From NCBI RefSeq assembly GCF_000614145.1, contig NZ_BAKK01000004.1:121739-185738 (forward strand): a DNA stretch of 64,000 nt, given 5' to 3'. Both the position numbers and the translations under genes were made by a program. Source of the DNA: Bacteroides faecichinchillae JCM 17102. Its GTDB lineage: Bacteria; Bacteroidota; Bacteroidia; Bacteroidales; Bacteroidaceae. The notes beneath the pieces were generated by a model. It did not search any database, had not been told where the DNA came from, and worked only from the letters and a program-made list of their open reading frames with translations. Numbering within the stretch: position 1 is the first letter of the stretch; every line of letters starts with the position of its first letter. Below are positions 8,733-18,043 of this stretch, in pieces.

Positions 8733-10058
8733 ATGAAGAACAATACAGAAAAAGGTGTAGACCTTAGTCTCAGACAATTCATTAAAAGTCTGGGATACAT
8801 TGCTGGAGGAAGTGCATTATTGGCGAGTACTCCTTGGCTCACTTCTTGCACACCAGAAAAGCTAAAAGAAATCAGCAGTGAAAAAGCGCGGGTAGCTGTT
8901 ATCGGTACAGGATCCAGAGGACAATACCACCTTCACAACCTCAAAGAGATCCCCCATGCACAGGTAGTTGCTATCTGTGACAATTATCCTCCCAATCTGA
9001 AAGCTGCACAGGAATTATTCCCGAATGCAAAAACTTATACGGACTACAAGAAATTGCTGGAATCTAAAGATATTGACGGAGTTATCATCGCTACTCCGCT
9101 TAATTGGCATGCATGTATTACATTGGATGCTCTTTCCGCCGGCAAACATGTATTTTGCGAAAAAGCAATGGCACGTACTCTAGAAGAATGTAAAACGGTG
9201 TACGATACTTATCAGAATACCAACCAAGTGCTTTACTTTTGTATGCAACGTATGTATGATGAGAAATATATCAAGGCAATGCAAATGATTCATTCCGGAC
9301 TCATCGGAGAGGTAGTAGGAATGCGATGCCATTGGTTCCGTAATGCAGATTGGAGACGTCCTGTTCCTTCACCAGAGTTGGAACGTAAAATTAACTGGCG
9401 ACTTTATAAGGAAAGTTCCGGCGGTTTGATGACCGAACTGGGTAGTCATCAATTGGAAGTCTGCAACTGGGCAATACATAAAATGCCAACACACATCATG
9501 GGTATGGGCGACATCGTTTACTGGAAAGACGGCCGGGAAGTTTATGATAGTGTAAATGTGACTTATCGGTATTCCAACGGAGCAAAGATTGCTTACGAGT
9601 CATTGATCTCTAACAAATTCAATGGAATGGAAGAACAAATTCTGGGACATAAAGGAACGATGGATTTGTCAAAAGGACTTTATTATCTGGAAGAAGACCA
9701 TTCCATCACCGGTATCCGCCAATTAATCGATCAGGTAAAGGATAAAGTATTTGCCGCTATCCCTACAGCCGGTCCTAGCTGGCGCCCCGAAACCAAGATG
9801 GAATATACACCGCACTTTGTAATCGATGGAGGTAGCAACGTCAGCAACGGTTTGAGTATGGTTGGATTCGAAAAGGACGGATCAGATACTATTCTTTCTT
9901 CTTTCTGTCAATCATGCATCACCGGAGAAAAAGCGAAGGATGTTGTAGAAGAAGCTTATTGTTCTTCAGTACTTTGCTTACTGGGTAACCAGTCTATGGA
10001 AGAAGAACGTTGCATTGTTTTCCCGGATGAATATAAAATACCATACATGAAATTTTAA
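8733..10058 (+). CDS. Gfo/Idh/MocA-family oxidoreductase, exported (GH109-like group possible)
   Basis: A 441-aa NAD(P)-binding protein with an N-terminal export signal: LRQFIKSLGYIAGGSALLAS is Tat-like but lacks the twin arginine, and it ends in WLTSC, a possible lipobox. The Rossmann motif is VAVIGTGSRGQYHL. CEKAMA takes the place of the common EKP motif, and the C-terminal alpha/beta domain contains GGLMTELGSHQLEV. Secreted Bacteroidetes members act on sugars, and some belong to GH109 (NAD-dependent alpha-N-acetylgalactosaminidases). The substrate is not shown here. Tight linkage with the ApbE-like gene is unusual. Confidence 0.82.
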   Translation: MKNNTEKGVDLSLRQFIKSLGYIAGGSALLASTPWLTSCTPEKLKEISSEKARVAVIGTGSRGQYHLHNLKEIPHAQVVAICDNYPPNLKAAQELFPNAKTYTDYKKLLESKDIDGVIIATPLNWHACITLDALSAGKHVFCEKAMARTLEECKTVYDTYQNTNQVLYFCMQRMYDEKYIKAMQMIHSGLIGEVVGMRCHWFRNADWRRPVPSPELERKINWRLYKESSGGLMTELGSHQLEVCNWAIHKMPTHIMGMGDIVYWKDGREVYDSVNVTYRYSNGAKIAYESLISNKFNGMEEQILGHKGTMDLSKGLYYLEEDHSITGIRQLIDQVKDKVFAAIPTAGPSWRPETKMEYTPHFVIDGGSNVSNGLSMVGFEKDGSDTILSSFCQSCITGEKAKDVVEEAYCSSVLCLLGNQSMEEERCIVFPDEYKIPYMKF

Positions 10059-10061
10059 GCC

Positions 10062-10325
10062 ATGAAAGATATCGTCATAACTTCAAAAAAAATCAAGAGA
10101 GAAAGAAATATCTATATATTGTGCTTTGTCCTTGCGTTCATTATTAACATTATAGCTATCATTGTTTATACACGTCCATGGGTCGAAATGTTCTCCCAGA
10201 TAGGCTATGTATTTGTTATCAGCCTTTTCATCTATTTTATATTGTGGGTTCCAAGATTGCTTTTCATAGGTGGAAAAAGTCTTTTTAAAAAGAAGGCACA
10301 CGCTCATACAAATAGACATTATTAA
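10062..10325 (+). CDS. Small two-helix inner-membrane protein, function unknown
   Basis: An 87-aa protein with a basic N-terminus (KKIKRERN), two long hydrophobic helices (about residues 18-38 and 48-68) and a basic His-rich tail. It starts 3 bases after the oxidoreductase stop and precedes a terminator, so it is the last gene of the ApbE unit. I do not recognise a family. Confidence 0.7.
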   Translation: MKDIVITSKKIKRERNIYILCFVLAFIINIIAIIVYTRPWVEMFSQIGYVFVISLFIYFILWVPRLLFIGGKSLFKKKAHAHTNRHY

Positions 10326-10333
10326 TATAAAAT

Positions 10334-10384
10334 AAAATCCTGATATGAGTTATCTATTAGAGAACCTATATCAGGGTTTTATTC
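10334..10384 (+). terminator. Intrinsic terminator after the ApbE-oxidoreductase unit
   Basis: AAATCCTGATAT pairs with ATATCAGGGTTT across a loop of about 20 bases, followed by a T-rich tract (TTTTATTCTTG). Confidence 0.75.
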
Positions 10385-10484
10385 TTGTTTCTTCAATTAT
10401 TCATTTGAAAGGAATACGCACACATTTTATCTTTTCACCTCTCCTCTAAAATCAGAACACGCCACGAAATAGAATTGAAATAAA

Positions 10485-11661
10485 TTATTTCATAAAAACA
10501 TTTTTCACAGCTTCTAAATAGCCGTAGCCATACACGTTACAAGGCATCAAATAGCTTGTTTCCGTCCATTCGTTCCAACTATTAATTGTAATGAGAGGAG
10601 CTTGCCAGGGATGATTATCTACAAAATCACGTGCTTTTCTCAAAGCTTTCTCAAAATTCTCCGGTGTATTATTTCTCATTACCGCACTATGTCCAGTACG
10701 CGGACTATTATCCCATCCTACACTGACATGAGGATAATATTTACAATCGAATATGGAATCAATACGATACCATTCTTTTTCTGCTCGATCCACTATATTA
10801 GGGTATTCATCATCCACATTCGTAAAGTGTACAAATTGATAATGAGTAGCACTTGTAAAGCCGAGTATTTTCACAAATTCATTTTCAGGACTGGTGGTTT
10901 TCCCCGCATCAAATCCACTATAGTTCAAATTAACTCCCCACATTGTTATTTGGAGTTCCAATCCAGGAAAACCTGCTTTCTTTATCTCTTGTTTAAACCA
11001 GTTTAAAGCATCGGTAGTTTCTTTGATTCCACCTAATCCTGTAATCAACTGAGGGATATCATAGATCATAAATACCGGTTTTCCATCAATCTTATAATAT
11101 TGAGGATGCTTGAAATATTTTTCGATATTACGTTTACAAATCTTCTCAAACTCCTGTCGATCTACTTTCCCTGTCCAGATGACGTTGTTTTCATTAATAC
11201 GTGCTAAACGCGTATCCCACAAATTTAGTACATCGTGGTTGGCCCACATCAGATAGAATTTCATCTTAGAAACGTTATCAGCCTTTAGAAAACCATTATC
11301 CAAGGTTGTCTCCATGAAGGGGCGTCCATCATACCAATACCAGTCAAAAATAAAGACATTTACTCCATGATTGGCAGCTGCTTCAATTTCCATAGACATT
11401 ACTGTCGGATCTGCTTCATTAATATATCCCCATAAAGGTTTTCGATTCCAATAATGGTTAGGATAACGGTTCTGGATAGTCATTACAGTTTCCCATTCTC
11501 CAATGCCCATTGGCCAGAAAGGGCGTAAGCGAGGATCGTCCGACGCATAAGCAGGGTATAAAAAAGCTGCGACATCATATTTTCGTCGTACCTCTTTTTT
11601 TTTGCGCTTCTGAAGAAAAAAGAATTCCGAATAGGAATAATAGTAATAAAATGTGTTTCAT
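10485..11661 (-). CDS. GH99/WbsX-like secreted protein, frameshifted in a 9-A run near the 5' end
   Basis: The main frame (to 11510) is preceded in the same frame by YDVAAFLYPAYASDD, typical of the WbsX/GH99-like family. Further upstream, in another frame, is a signal peptide start (MKHILLLLFLFGILFSSEAQ) at 11661. A run of nine A (T on the plus strand, 11595-11603) separates them; eight A would join them into one 391-aa secreted protein. The body has FDWYWYDGRPFMETTLD, KPVFMIYD, and the C-terminal TINSWNEWTE, all typical of the family, whose GH99 members are endo-alpha-mannosidases/mannanases. The substrate is uncertain. Downstream on this strand no hairpin is clear. Confidence 0.8.
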
Positions 11662-12044
11662 AAAAATATTAGTTGTTGATGTTTACAAAATTCAACTATA
11701 AAAATACACAAGACAAGTTTTACTTGGATGTAAAACTGTGAAATCTTCCATCAGCCCATAGTCAACCAGATTATAATCACGCCCAGCCGCTTGTTTCTCT
11801 ATTCCGTTCCAATGCTATGCCCCAGATTTACTTATCACAATTATTATGAGGAGCAAATAATTAGCAAAAATAGCAGATAGTTAATGACATAGACCTGTTA
11901 ATAATGATTTTTTTCATTTCTAAAATGACATTTAAAAGTAAAAAAACTGCAGGAATCTCAGTTTATCATACAATTCTTCCTCGTTATCAGCTTTTAACAT
12001 AATGAATCTCTTCTTTTCATCATTAAAATCTCTTTTATTTTTTG

Positions 12045-12052
12045 TATTTTTG
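12045..12052 (+). promoter_or_regulatory. -7 element for topoisomerase IV subunit A
   Basis: TATTTTTG fits TAnnTTTG. It lies 39 bases before the chosen ATG (12091) and only 18 before the alternative ATG (12070). The remainder of the 11662-12044 gap is AT-rich; I see no gene or clear structure in it. Confidence 0.5.
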
Positions 12053-12090
12053 CGAACGTATGCGTTAAAATGAAGTATATACAGCAATTT

Positions 12091-14736
12091 ATGAGTGACG
12101 AAATTAACGAAATAACAGAAGGACATTCAGACTATAAGCCGGCTGACGGGCGAGACGAAAACGTAAAACATCAACTCACAGGTATGTACCAGAACTGGTT
12201 TCTGGACTATGCTTCGTATGTGATTCTGGAACGTGCAGTGCCTCATATTAATGATGGTTTAAAACCTGTGCAGCGTCGTATTCTGCATTCAATGAAACGT
12301 CTGGACGACGGACGGTATAACAAAGTAGCCAACATAGTGGGACACACCATGCAGTTTCACCCTCATGGTGACGCTTCAATTGGAGACGCCTTGGTACAAT
12401 TAGGACAAAAAGACCTACTTATTGACTGTCAGGGTAACTGGGGTAACATTCTCACCGGTGATGGTGCAGCAGCCCCACGTTATATCGAAGCGCGTCTTTC
12501 TAAATTTGCACTCGACGTTGTTTTCAATCCCAAAACTACGGAATGGAAACTGTCTTATGATGGACGAAACAAAGAACCAGTCACACTTCCTGTCAAATTT
12601 CCATTATTGCTGGCTCAAGGTGTAGAAGGTATTGCTGTTGGACTTTCATCAAAGATATTACCACACAACTTCAACGAGCTTTGCGACGCTTCTATCAGTT
12701 ATTTACGTAATGAACCTTTTCAAATCTATCCCGATTTTCAAACAGGGGGTTCAATAGACGTAGCCAAATATAATGATGGCGAACGAGGTGGTGTCGTAAA
12801 GGTACGTTCCAAAATCAATAAAATAGACAATAAGACTTTAGCCATCACGGAAATCCCTTATGGTAAGACAACCTCTTCTGTAATCGATTCTATTCTGAAA
12901 GCAGTAGATAAAGGGAAAATCAAAATACGTAAAGTGGATGATAATACGGCTGCCAATGTGGAAATTCTGGTTCACCTGGCTCCCGGTACCTCTTCAGATA
13001 AAACTATCGATGCTTTATATGCCTTTACCGATTGCGAAGTAAGCATTTCACCGAACTGCTGTGTGATTGATGACAGTAAACCCCACTTCCTCACTGTTAG
13101 TAAAGTGTTGAAAAAATCAGCAGACAACACATTAGACTTGCTGAAACAGGAACTAGAAATCAAGAAAAACGAAATATTGGAAGCCCTCCATTTCGCTTCT
13201 CTCGAAAAGATATTTATTGAAGAACGGATTTATAAAGATAAAGAGTTCGAACAATCCAAAGATATGGACGCTGCTTGTAAACATATTGACAAACGACTGA
13301 CTCCTTTCTATCCAAAGTTTATCCGTGAAGTGACGAAAGATGATATTCTCAAACTGATGGAAATCAAAATGGGACGTATCTTGAAGTTCAACTCGGATAA
13401 AGCCGACGAACTGATTGTCAAAATGAGAGAAGAGATCGCTACGATAGACCATCATCTAGCAAATATCATAGAATATACTATTGACTGGTATCAGATGCTA
13501 AAAGAAAAATACGGCAAAAACTTCCCACGTCATACAGAACTTCGAAACTTCGACACTATCGAAGCGGCTAAGGTTGTGGAAGCTAACGAAAAGCTCTATA
13601 TTAACCGCGAAGAAGGATTTATTGGTACTTCTTTAAAGAAAGACGAATTCGTTGCCTGTTGCTCGGATATTGATGATGTGATTATATTCTTTCGTGATGG
13701 AAAATATATTGTAACCCCGGTAGCAGACAAGAAGTTCGTGGGTAAAAATGTACTTTATGTTAATGTCTTTAAGAAGAACGACAAACGCACTATTTACAAT
13801 GTGGCCTATCGGGACGGCAAAGAAGGGACCACTTACGTTAAACGTTTCGCTGTTACTTCTGTGGTACGCGATCGTGAGTATGACGTCACTCAAGGCACAC
13901 CGGACTCACGCATCACATATTTCAGTGCTAACCCGAACGGAGAAGCAGAAATTATAAAAGTGACTCTAAAACCGAATCCACGTGTACGACGTATTATTTT
14001 CGAACATGACTTTAGTGAAACTGGTATTAAAGGTCGTCAGGCACGAGGCGTCATCCTAACTCGCCTTCCAATCCATAAGATAACACTGAAACAGAAGGGG
14101 GGATCTACTTTAGGAGGACGAAAAGTATGGTTTGACCGTGACATACTCCGTCTCAACTATGATGGCAGGGGTGAGTATTTGGGAGAATTCCAAAGTGATG
14201 ATACGATTCTGGTTGTATTAAACAATGGCGAATTCTATACTACTAACTTTGACCTAAGCAACCACTACGAAGATAATGTGAGCATTGTTGAGAAGTTTGA
14301 CTCCAATAAAGTATGGACTGCAGCACTATATGATGCCGACCAGCAGAACTATCCTTATCTGAAACGTTTCTGTTTTGAAGGTACCAATCGTAAACAGAAT
14401 TATCTGGGAGACAACAAGAACAACCGCCTCATCCTGCTTACGGATGAATATTACCCAAGACTGGAAGTAGTCTTTGGTGGACACGACAGTTTCCGTGACC
14501 CGCTGATTATAGATGCAGAAGAATTTATTGCAGTGAAAGGTTTCAAGGCAAAAGGAAAACGAATTTCAACGTTTGGTATCGAAACGATCAATGAACTCGA
14601 TCCGCTTCGTTTTCCCGAACCGTTGCAGGAAGAGCAGAAGGAGACGGAAGAGGAAGTGGAAAATCTAGATCCGGACAGCGATAAAAGTGAAGGAGATATC
14701 ATTGATGAGATTACAGGGCAGATGAAATTATTTTAG
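12091..14736 (+). CDS. parC: DNA topoisomerase IV subunit A
   Basis: An 881-aa type IIA topoisomerase breakage-reunion subunit. The N-terminal winged-helix region reads DGLKPVQRRILHSM, then MQFHPHGDASIGDALV. The catalytic tyrosine is in AAPRYIEARLS (Tyr131 from this start). The spacing and HPHGDASIGDALVQLGQ sequence match ParC rather than GyrA (which has HPHGDTSVYD). The C-terminal region is a beta-pinwheel-like domain followed by an acidic tail (EEQKETEEEVENLDPDSD). I prefer 12091 over 12070 because it leaves a leader after the promoter. It works with a ParE subunit not in this window to decatenate chromosomes. Confidence 0.93.
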   Translation: MSDEINEITEGHSDYKPADGRDENVKHQLTGMYQNWFLDYASYVILERAVPHINDGLKPVQRRILHSMKRLDDGRYNKVANIVGHTMQFHPHGDASIGDALVQLGQKDLLIDCQGNWGNILTGDGAAAPRYIEARLSKFALDVVFNPKTTEWKLSYDGRNKEPVTLPVKFPLLLAQGVEGIAVGLSSKILPHNFNELCDASISYLRNEPFQIYPDFQTGGSIDVAKYNDGERGGVVKVRSKINKIDNKTLAITEIPYGKTTSSVIDSILKAVDKGKIKIRKVDDNTAANVEILVHLAPGTSSDKTIDALYAFTDCEVSISPNCCVIDDSKPHFLTVSKVLKKSADNTLDLLKQELEIKKNEILEALHFASLEKIFIEERIYKDKEFEQSKDMDAACKHIDKRLTPFYPKFIREVTKDDILKLMEIKMGRILKFNSDKADELIVKMREEIATIDHHLANIIEYTIDWYQMLKEKYGKNFPRHTELRNFDTIEAAKVVEANEKLYINREEGFIGTSLKKDEFVACCSDIDDVIIFFRDGKYIVTPVADKKFVGKNVLYVNVFKKNDKRTIYNVAYRDGKEGTTYVKRFAVTSVVRDREYDVTQGTPDSRITYFSANPNGEAEIIKVTLKPNPRVRRIIFEHDFSETGIKGRQARGVILTRLPIHKITLKQKGGSTLGGRKVWFDRDILRLNYDGRGEYLGEFQSDDTILVVLNNGEFYTTNFDLSNHYEDNVSIVEKFDSNKVWTAALYDADQQNYPYLKRFCFEGTNRKQNYLGDNKNNRLILLTDEYYPRLEVVFGGHDSFRDPLIIDAEEFIAVKGFKAKGKRISTFGIETINELDPLRFPEPLQEEQKETEEEVENLDPDSDKSEGDIIDEITGQMKLF

Positions 14737-14787
14737 AACCTCCCTTTCATCCCCTTTCTTTTGGAAAGGGAATAAAGATAGAACAGA

Positions 14788-15663
14788 ATGATAGAATTCA
14801 GAAAAAGTATTATAGTATTAATCACATTGATGGTCCATGTTCTCCCTAGCTTGGGACAGAATAATGAAAGTTCAGGAGAAGGTTTTTCCGATCCTACCCG
14901 TTATGTGACACGTTCTACAATGTATGGTGTTGGTTTCACTAATGTGTTCGATACCTATCTCTCGCCTCAGGAATACAAAGGAATTGACTTTCGCATTTCC
15001 CGTGAAACAATGCGAATGACAAAACTATTCGACGGAAATGTCTCTGTACAAAATTTCTTTCAGGCCGATTTAGGATACACTCACAATCGTGCAGACAATA
15101 ATAATGCTTTTTCCGGATTAGTGAATTGGAATTACGGACTTCACTACCAGTTCCGGTTAACAGACAACTTCAAACTATTGGCAGGTGGGTTATTTGATCT
15201 CAACGGTGGATTTGTTTATAACCTCCGCAACGGTAATAATCCAGCTTCTGCACGTGCATACGTTAATCTAGATGCTTCAGGTATGGCTATTTGGCATTTA
15301 AAAATTAAACGTTATCCGATAGTGTTGCGTTATCAAGTCAATTTGCCAGTCATCGGTCTGATGTTCTCACCGCATTACGGACAATCATATTATGAGATTT
15401 TCTCATTGGGAAATGCAAGTGGTGTGGTACGTTTTACTTCTATTCATAATCAGCCATCTCTTCGTCAGATGCTTTCTGTCGATTTACCTATAGGAGATAC
15501 CAAAATGCGTTTTAGTTATTTAGCTGATTTGCAACAGTCTAATGTAAACAAAATCAAGACGCATACCTACTCTCACGTGTTCATGGTAGGATTTGTAAAG
15601 AACTTATTCCGTGTTTCTAACAAACAGGCTATGTCCCTGCCACCTGCTGTACAAGCTTACTAA
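14788..15663 (+). CDS. DUF3316-like outer-membrane beta-barrel protein
   Basis: A 291-aa protein with a signal peptide (to about LPSLGQ) followed by alternating beta-strand segments rich in aromatic and glycine residues (GVGFTNVFDTYLSP, DLGYTHNRAD, LVNWNYGLHYQFRL). It resembles the DUF3316 family of Bacteroidetes surface proteins. Its start lies 51 bases after parC, and the S41 protease gene follows within 10 bases, so the three may share transcripts. Function unknown. Confidence 0.7.
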   Translation: MIEFRKSIIVLITLMVHVLPSLGQNNESSGEGFSDPTRYVTRSTMYGVGFTNVFDTYLSPQEYKGIDFRISRETMRMTKLFDGNVSVQNFFQADLGYTHNRADNNNAFSGLVNWNYGLHYQFRLTDNFKLLAGGLFDLNGGFVYNLRNGNNPASARAYVNLDASGMAIWHLKIKRYPIVLRYQVNLPVIGLMFSPHYGQSYYEIFSLGNASGVVRFTSIHNQPSLRQMLSVDLPIGDTKMRFSYLADLQQSNVNKIKTHTYSHVFMVGFVKNLFRVSNKQAMSLPPAVQAY

Positions 15664-15670
15664 AACTGTA

Positions 15671-16708
15671 ATGAAGGAAATTAGAATGAAAAATAAAATT
15701 ATATATATATTCCGGTTACTCTGTTGCATCCCTTTGCTGTCCGGATGCATTGGAGAAGATAATTATGCCGACGATCCTGTTGGTAACTTCGAACAACTGT
15801 GGAAAATCATCGACCAACAATACTGCTTTCTGGAAGAGAAAGGAATTGATTGGGACGCAGTACATCAAGAATACCGGAAATATATTGTACCGGAAATGAC
15901 TAATGAGGATTTATTCGACAAACTAAGCGAAATGCTGTTCATCCTGAAAGATGGACATGTAAACCTCTCCTCTGCCAGCCGAACTTCCTATTATGACGCG
16001 TGGTATGAAGGATTTCCTTGGAATTACCGGAAGGATATTCTTTATCAGACTTACCTGGGCAGTGCAAGTTCAGGATATCGTACCTCCGCCGGAATGAAAT
16101 ATAAAATATTCGATAACAATATCGGCTATATCCGATACGAAAGTTTCAGTTCCGGAGTAGGAAATGGTAACTTGGATGAAATCCTTGTTTATCTATCTAC
16201 TTGTAATGGGCTAATTATCGATGTACGTGATAACGGAGGAGGAAACCTGACTTATTCCGAACGCATCGCCGCACGCTTTACTAATGAAAAAGTATTGACC
16301 GGATTTATCCAGCATAAAAACGGACCAGGACATTCAGACTTCTCTGATCCTGAGCCAGTCTACCTAGAACCATCCAGCAGTATCCGTTGGCAAAAGAAAG
16401 TGGTTATCTTGACTAACCGCCGTTGTTACAGTGCAACTAATGACTTTGTAAACGCAATGCGTAGTATTGAAAATGATAATATTATCCAATTAGGAGATCA
16501 GACAGGAGGCGGTTCCGGACTTCCTTTCACTTCCGAGCTACCAAATGGTTGGAGTATCCGTTTCTCTGCCAGCCCACATTTTGATAAAAATATGAAACCG
16601 CTGGAGAATGGTATTTTACCGGATATTCCCGTCGATATGACTGAGGAAGACCAACTTAAAGGCAAAGATACACTGATTGAAAAAGCATTTGAAATTTTAA
16701 GTGAGTAA
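15671..16708 (+). CDS. S41-family C-terminal-processing protease lipoprotein
   Basis: A 345-aa lipoprotein (LLSGC lipobox). The first half has an N-terminal helical region (DDPVGNFEQLWKIIDQQYCF, then EMLFILKDGHVNLSS) typical of Bacteroidetes tail-specific proteases. The catalytic domain contains GLIIDVRDNGGGN, RRCYSATNDFVNAM with the probable nucleophile Ser, and TGGGSGLP. No PDZ domain is obvious. I chose ATG 15671; 15686 would also work. Such enzymes degrade or process proteins in the envelope. Confidence 0.85.
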   Translation: MKEIRMKNKIIYIFRLLCCIPLLSGCIGEDNYADDPVGNFEQLWKIIDQQYCFLEEKGIDWDAVHQEYRKYIVPEMTNEDLFDKLSEMLFILKDGHVNLSSASRTSYYDAWYEGFPWNYRKDILYQTYLGSASSGYRTSAGMKYKIFDNNIGYIRYESFSSGVGNGNLDEILVYLSTCNGLIIDVRDNGGGNLTYSERIAARFTNEKVLTGFIQHKNGPGHSDFSDPEPVYLEPSSSIRWQKKVVILTNRRCYSATNDFVNAMRSIENDNIIQLGDQTGGGSGLPFTSELPNGWSIRFSASPHFDKNMKPLENGILPDIPVDMTEEDQLKGKDTLIEKAFEILSE

Positions 16709-16724
16709 CTTTATTGCTTAATTA

Positions 16725-16755
16725 TTTGTCAAATCAGAAAATCTTCCTATCTTTG
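16725..16755 (+). promoter_or_regulatory. Promoter of tRNA-Leu
   Basis: TTTG at 16725-16728 and TATCTTTG at 16748-16755 are separated by 19 bases, a textbook Bacteroides -33/-7 pair. The tRNA begins 27 bases after the -7 box. Confidence 0.85.
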
Positions 16756-16781
16756 CACCGCTAAACAAAAATGTTACACCT

Positions 16782-16863
16782 GCGGCTGTGGCGTAATTGG
16801 TAGCCGCGCCAGACTTAGGATCTGGTGTCGAGAGACGTGTAGGTTCGAGTCCTATCAGCCGCA
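16782..16863 (+). tRNA. tRNA-Leu (anticodon UAG)
   Basis: An 82-base tRNA with acceptor arms GCGGCTG/CAGCCGC, anticodon loop CTTAGGA giving UAG (reads CUA), a short extra arm (class II layout of Leu), and the T-loop GGTTCGAGTCC. The 3' CCA is not encoded (ACA follows). Confidence 0.95.
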
Positions 16864-16874
16864 CAGAATAAACT

Positions 16875-16909
16875 AAAAAGCCTTCAAGAATATATCTTGA
16901 AGGCTTTTT
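16875..16909 (+). terminator. Terminator after tRNA-Leu
   Basis: A 15-bp stem (AAAAAGCCTTCAAGA and its complement) with loop ATATA, ending in TTTTT. Clear intrinsic terminator. Confidence 0.9.
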
Positions 16910-16925
16910 AATTGGTTACACATAT

Positions 16926-17816
16926 ATGAAGAAACATCAACTTTGCTGCATCGGGCATATCACATTGGACAAGGTAATTACTCCTCAAAATACAGTCTAT
17001 ATGCCAGGAGGTACTGCTTTTTATTGTTCTAAAGCCATTTCCCATTTCAAGGACTTTAATTATAAATTAGTCACTTCTGTAGGTGCTACAGAAATCAATG
17101 TAGTGGAACAGTTACGTGAAACAGGTATTGACACCACGGTCTTACCCTGCAAATATTCTGTTTATTTTGAGAATATTTATGGAGAAAATCCCGATGACCG
17201 CAAGCAACGAGTACTAGCAAAAGCAGATCCGTTCACCGTTGAATCAGTAAAAGACATTGATGCGGAAATCTATCACTTAGGATCTTTATTAGCTGATGAC
17301 TTTTCAGTAGACGTGATCAAAGAATTGTCAAAGAAAGGATTGATAGCTGTAGACTCTCAGGGTTATCTGCGCGAAGTACGTGATACATACGTCTACCCTA
17401 TAGACTGGACCAATAAGCTAGAAGCTCTGCAATATATCCACTTCCTTAAAGTCAATGAACACGAAATGGAAGTATTAACCGGATTCTCCGATCCCCAAAC
17501 AGCTGCCCGCCAGCTATATGAATGGGGAGTAAAAGAAGTATTGGTCACTTTGGGAAGTATGGGTTCGCTTATTTTCGACGGTTTCGACTTCCATAGAATC
17601 CCTGCCTATAAACCGACACAAGTTGTAGATGCTACAGGATGTGGGGATACTTACACTATCGGATATTTATATCAACGGGTGTTGGGTACAGATATTGTTA
17701 CAGCCGGACGTTTTGCTGCCGCCATGTCTACATTAAAGATTGAAAAGTCAGGTCCTTTCAGTGGGACGAAAGAAGACGTTATACATTGTATGAATAATGC
17801 GGAAAAAATGTTTTGA
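16926..17816 (+). CDS. PfkB-family carbohydrate kinase
   Basis: A 296-aa cytoplasmic kinase of the ribokinase/PfkB family. The N-terminal part has PGGTAFYCSKAISHF with the Gly-Gly sugar-binding loop, and the C-terminal signature VVDATGCGDTYTIGY holds the catalytic Asp and anion hole. It is followed by the SusC/SusD locus, but a gap of 227 bases suggests a separate unit. The substrate sugar or nucleoside is not decided by sequence. Confidence 0.85.
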   Translation: MKKHQLCCIGHITLDKVITPQNTVYMPGGTAFYCSKAISHFKDFNYKLVTSVGATEINVVEQLRETGIDTTVLPCKYSVYFENIYGENPDDRKQRVLAKADPFTVESVKDIDAEIYHLGSLLADDFSVDVIKELSKKGLIAVDSQGYLREVRDTYVYPIDWTNKLEALQYIHFLKVNEHEMEVLTGFSDPQTAARQLYEWGVKEVLVTLGSMGSLIFDGFDFHRIPAYKPTQVVDATGCGDTYTIGYLYQRVLGTDIVTAGRFAAAMSTLKIEKSGPFSGTKEDVIHCMNNAEKMF

Positions 17817-18043
17817 TTGATAGATCAAGATATCCCAATTTATGATCTCATTTTATACGTAAATTATAGTTATGTTTCTAACTAAAGCAAAACTTTGGCT
17901 AGAATCCAAGAACTATTTATCTTATAGTCTTGTGTTAAAAACAAGCATTCTCCTCTTTTCCAAAATCTTTTTTGCAATTTGTTTGTTTCCATTAATACTT
18001 CGTCCGGAATGGGCAAGAAAGACTTCAACCTAAATAATAACAA

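Noticed and set aside
14741..14775. CCCTTTC/GAAAGGG hairpin after parC
   Set aside because: Short 7-bp stem with no T-run; the next gene is close and likely cotranscribed.
17872..18033. 53-aa ORF (MFLTKAKLW...) upstream of SusC
   Set aside because: It lies in the AT-rich leader, has no domain or ribosome-site evidence, and ends 11 bases before SusC; likely chance.
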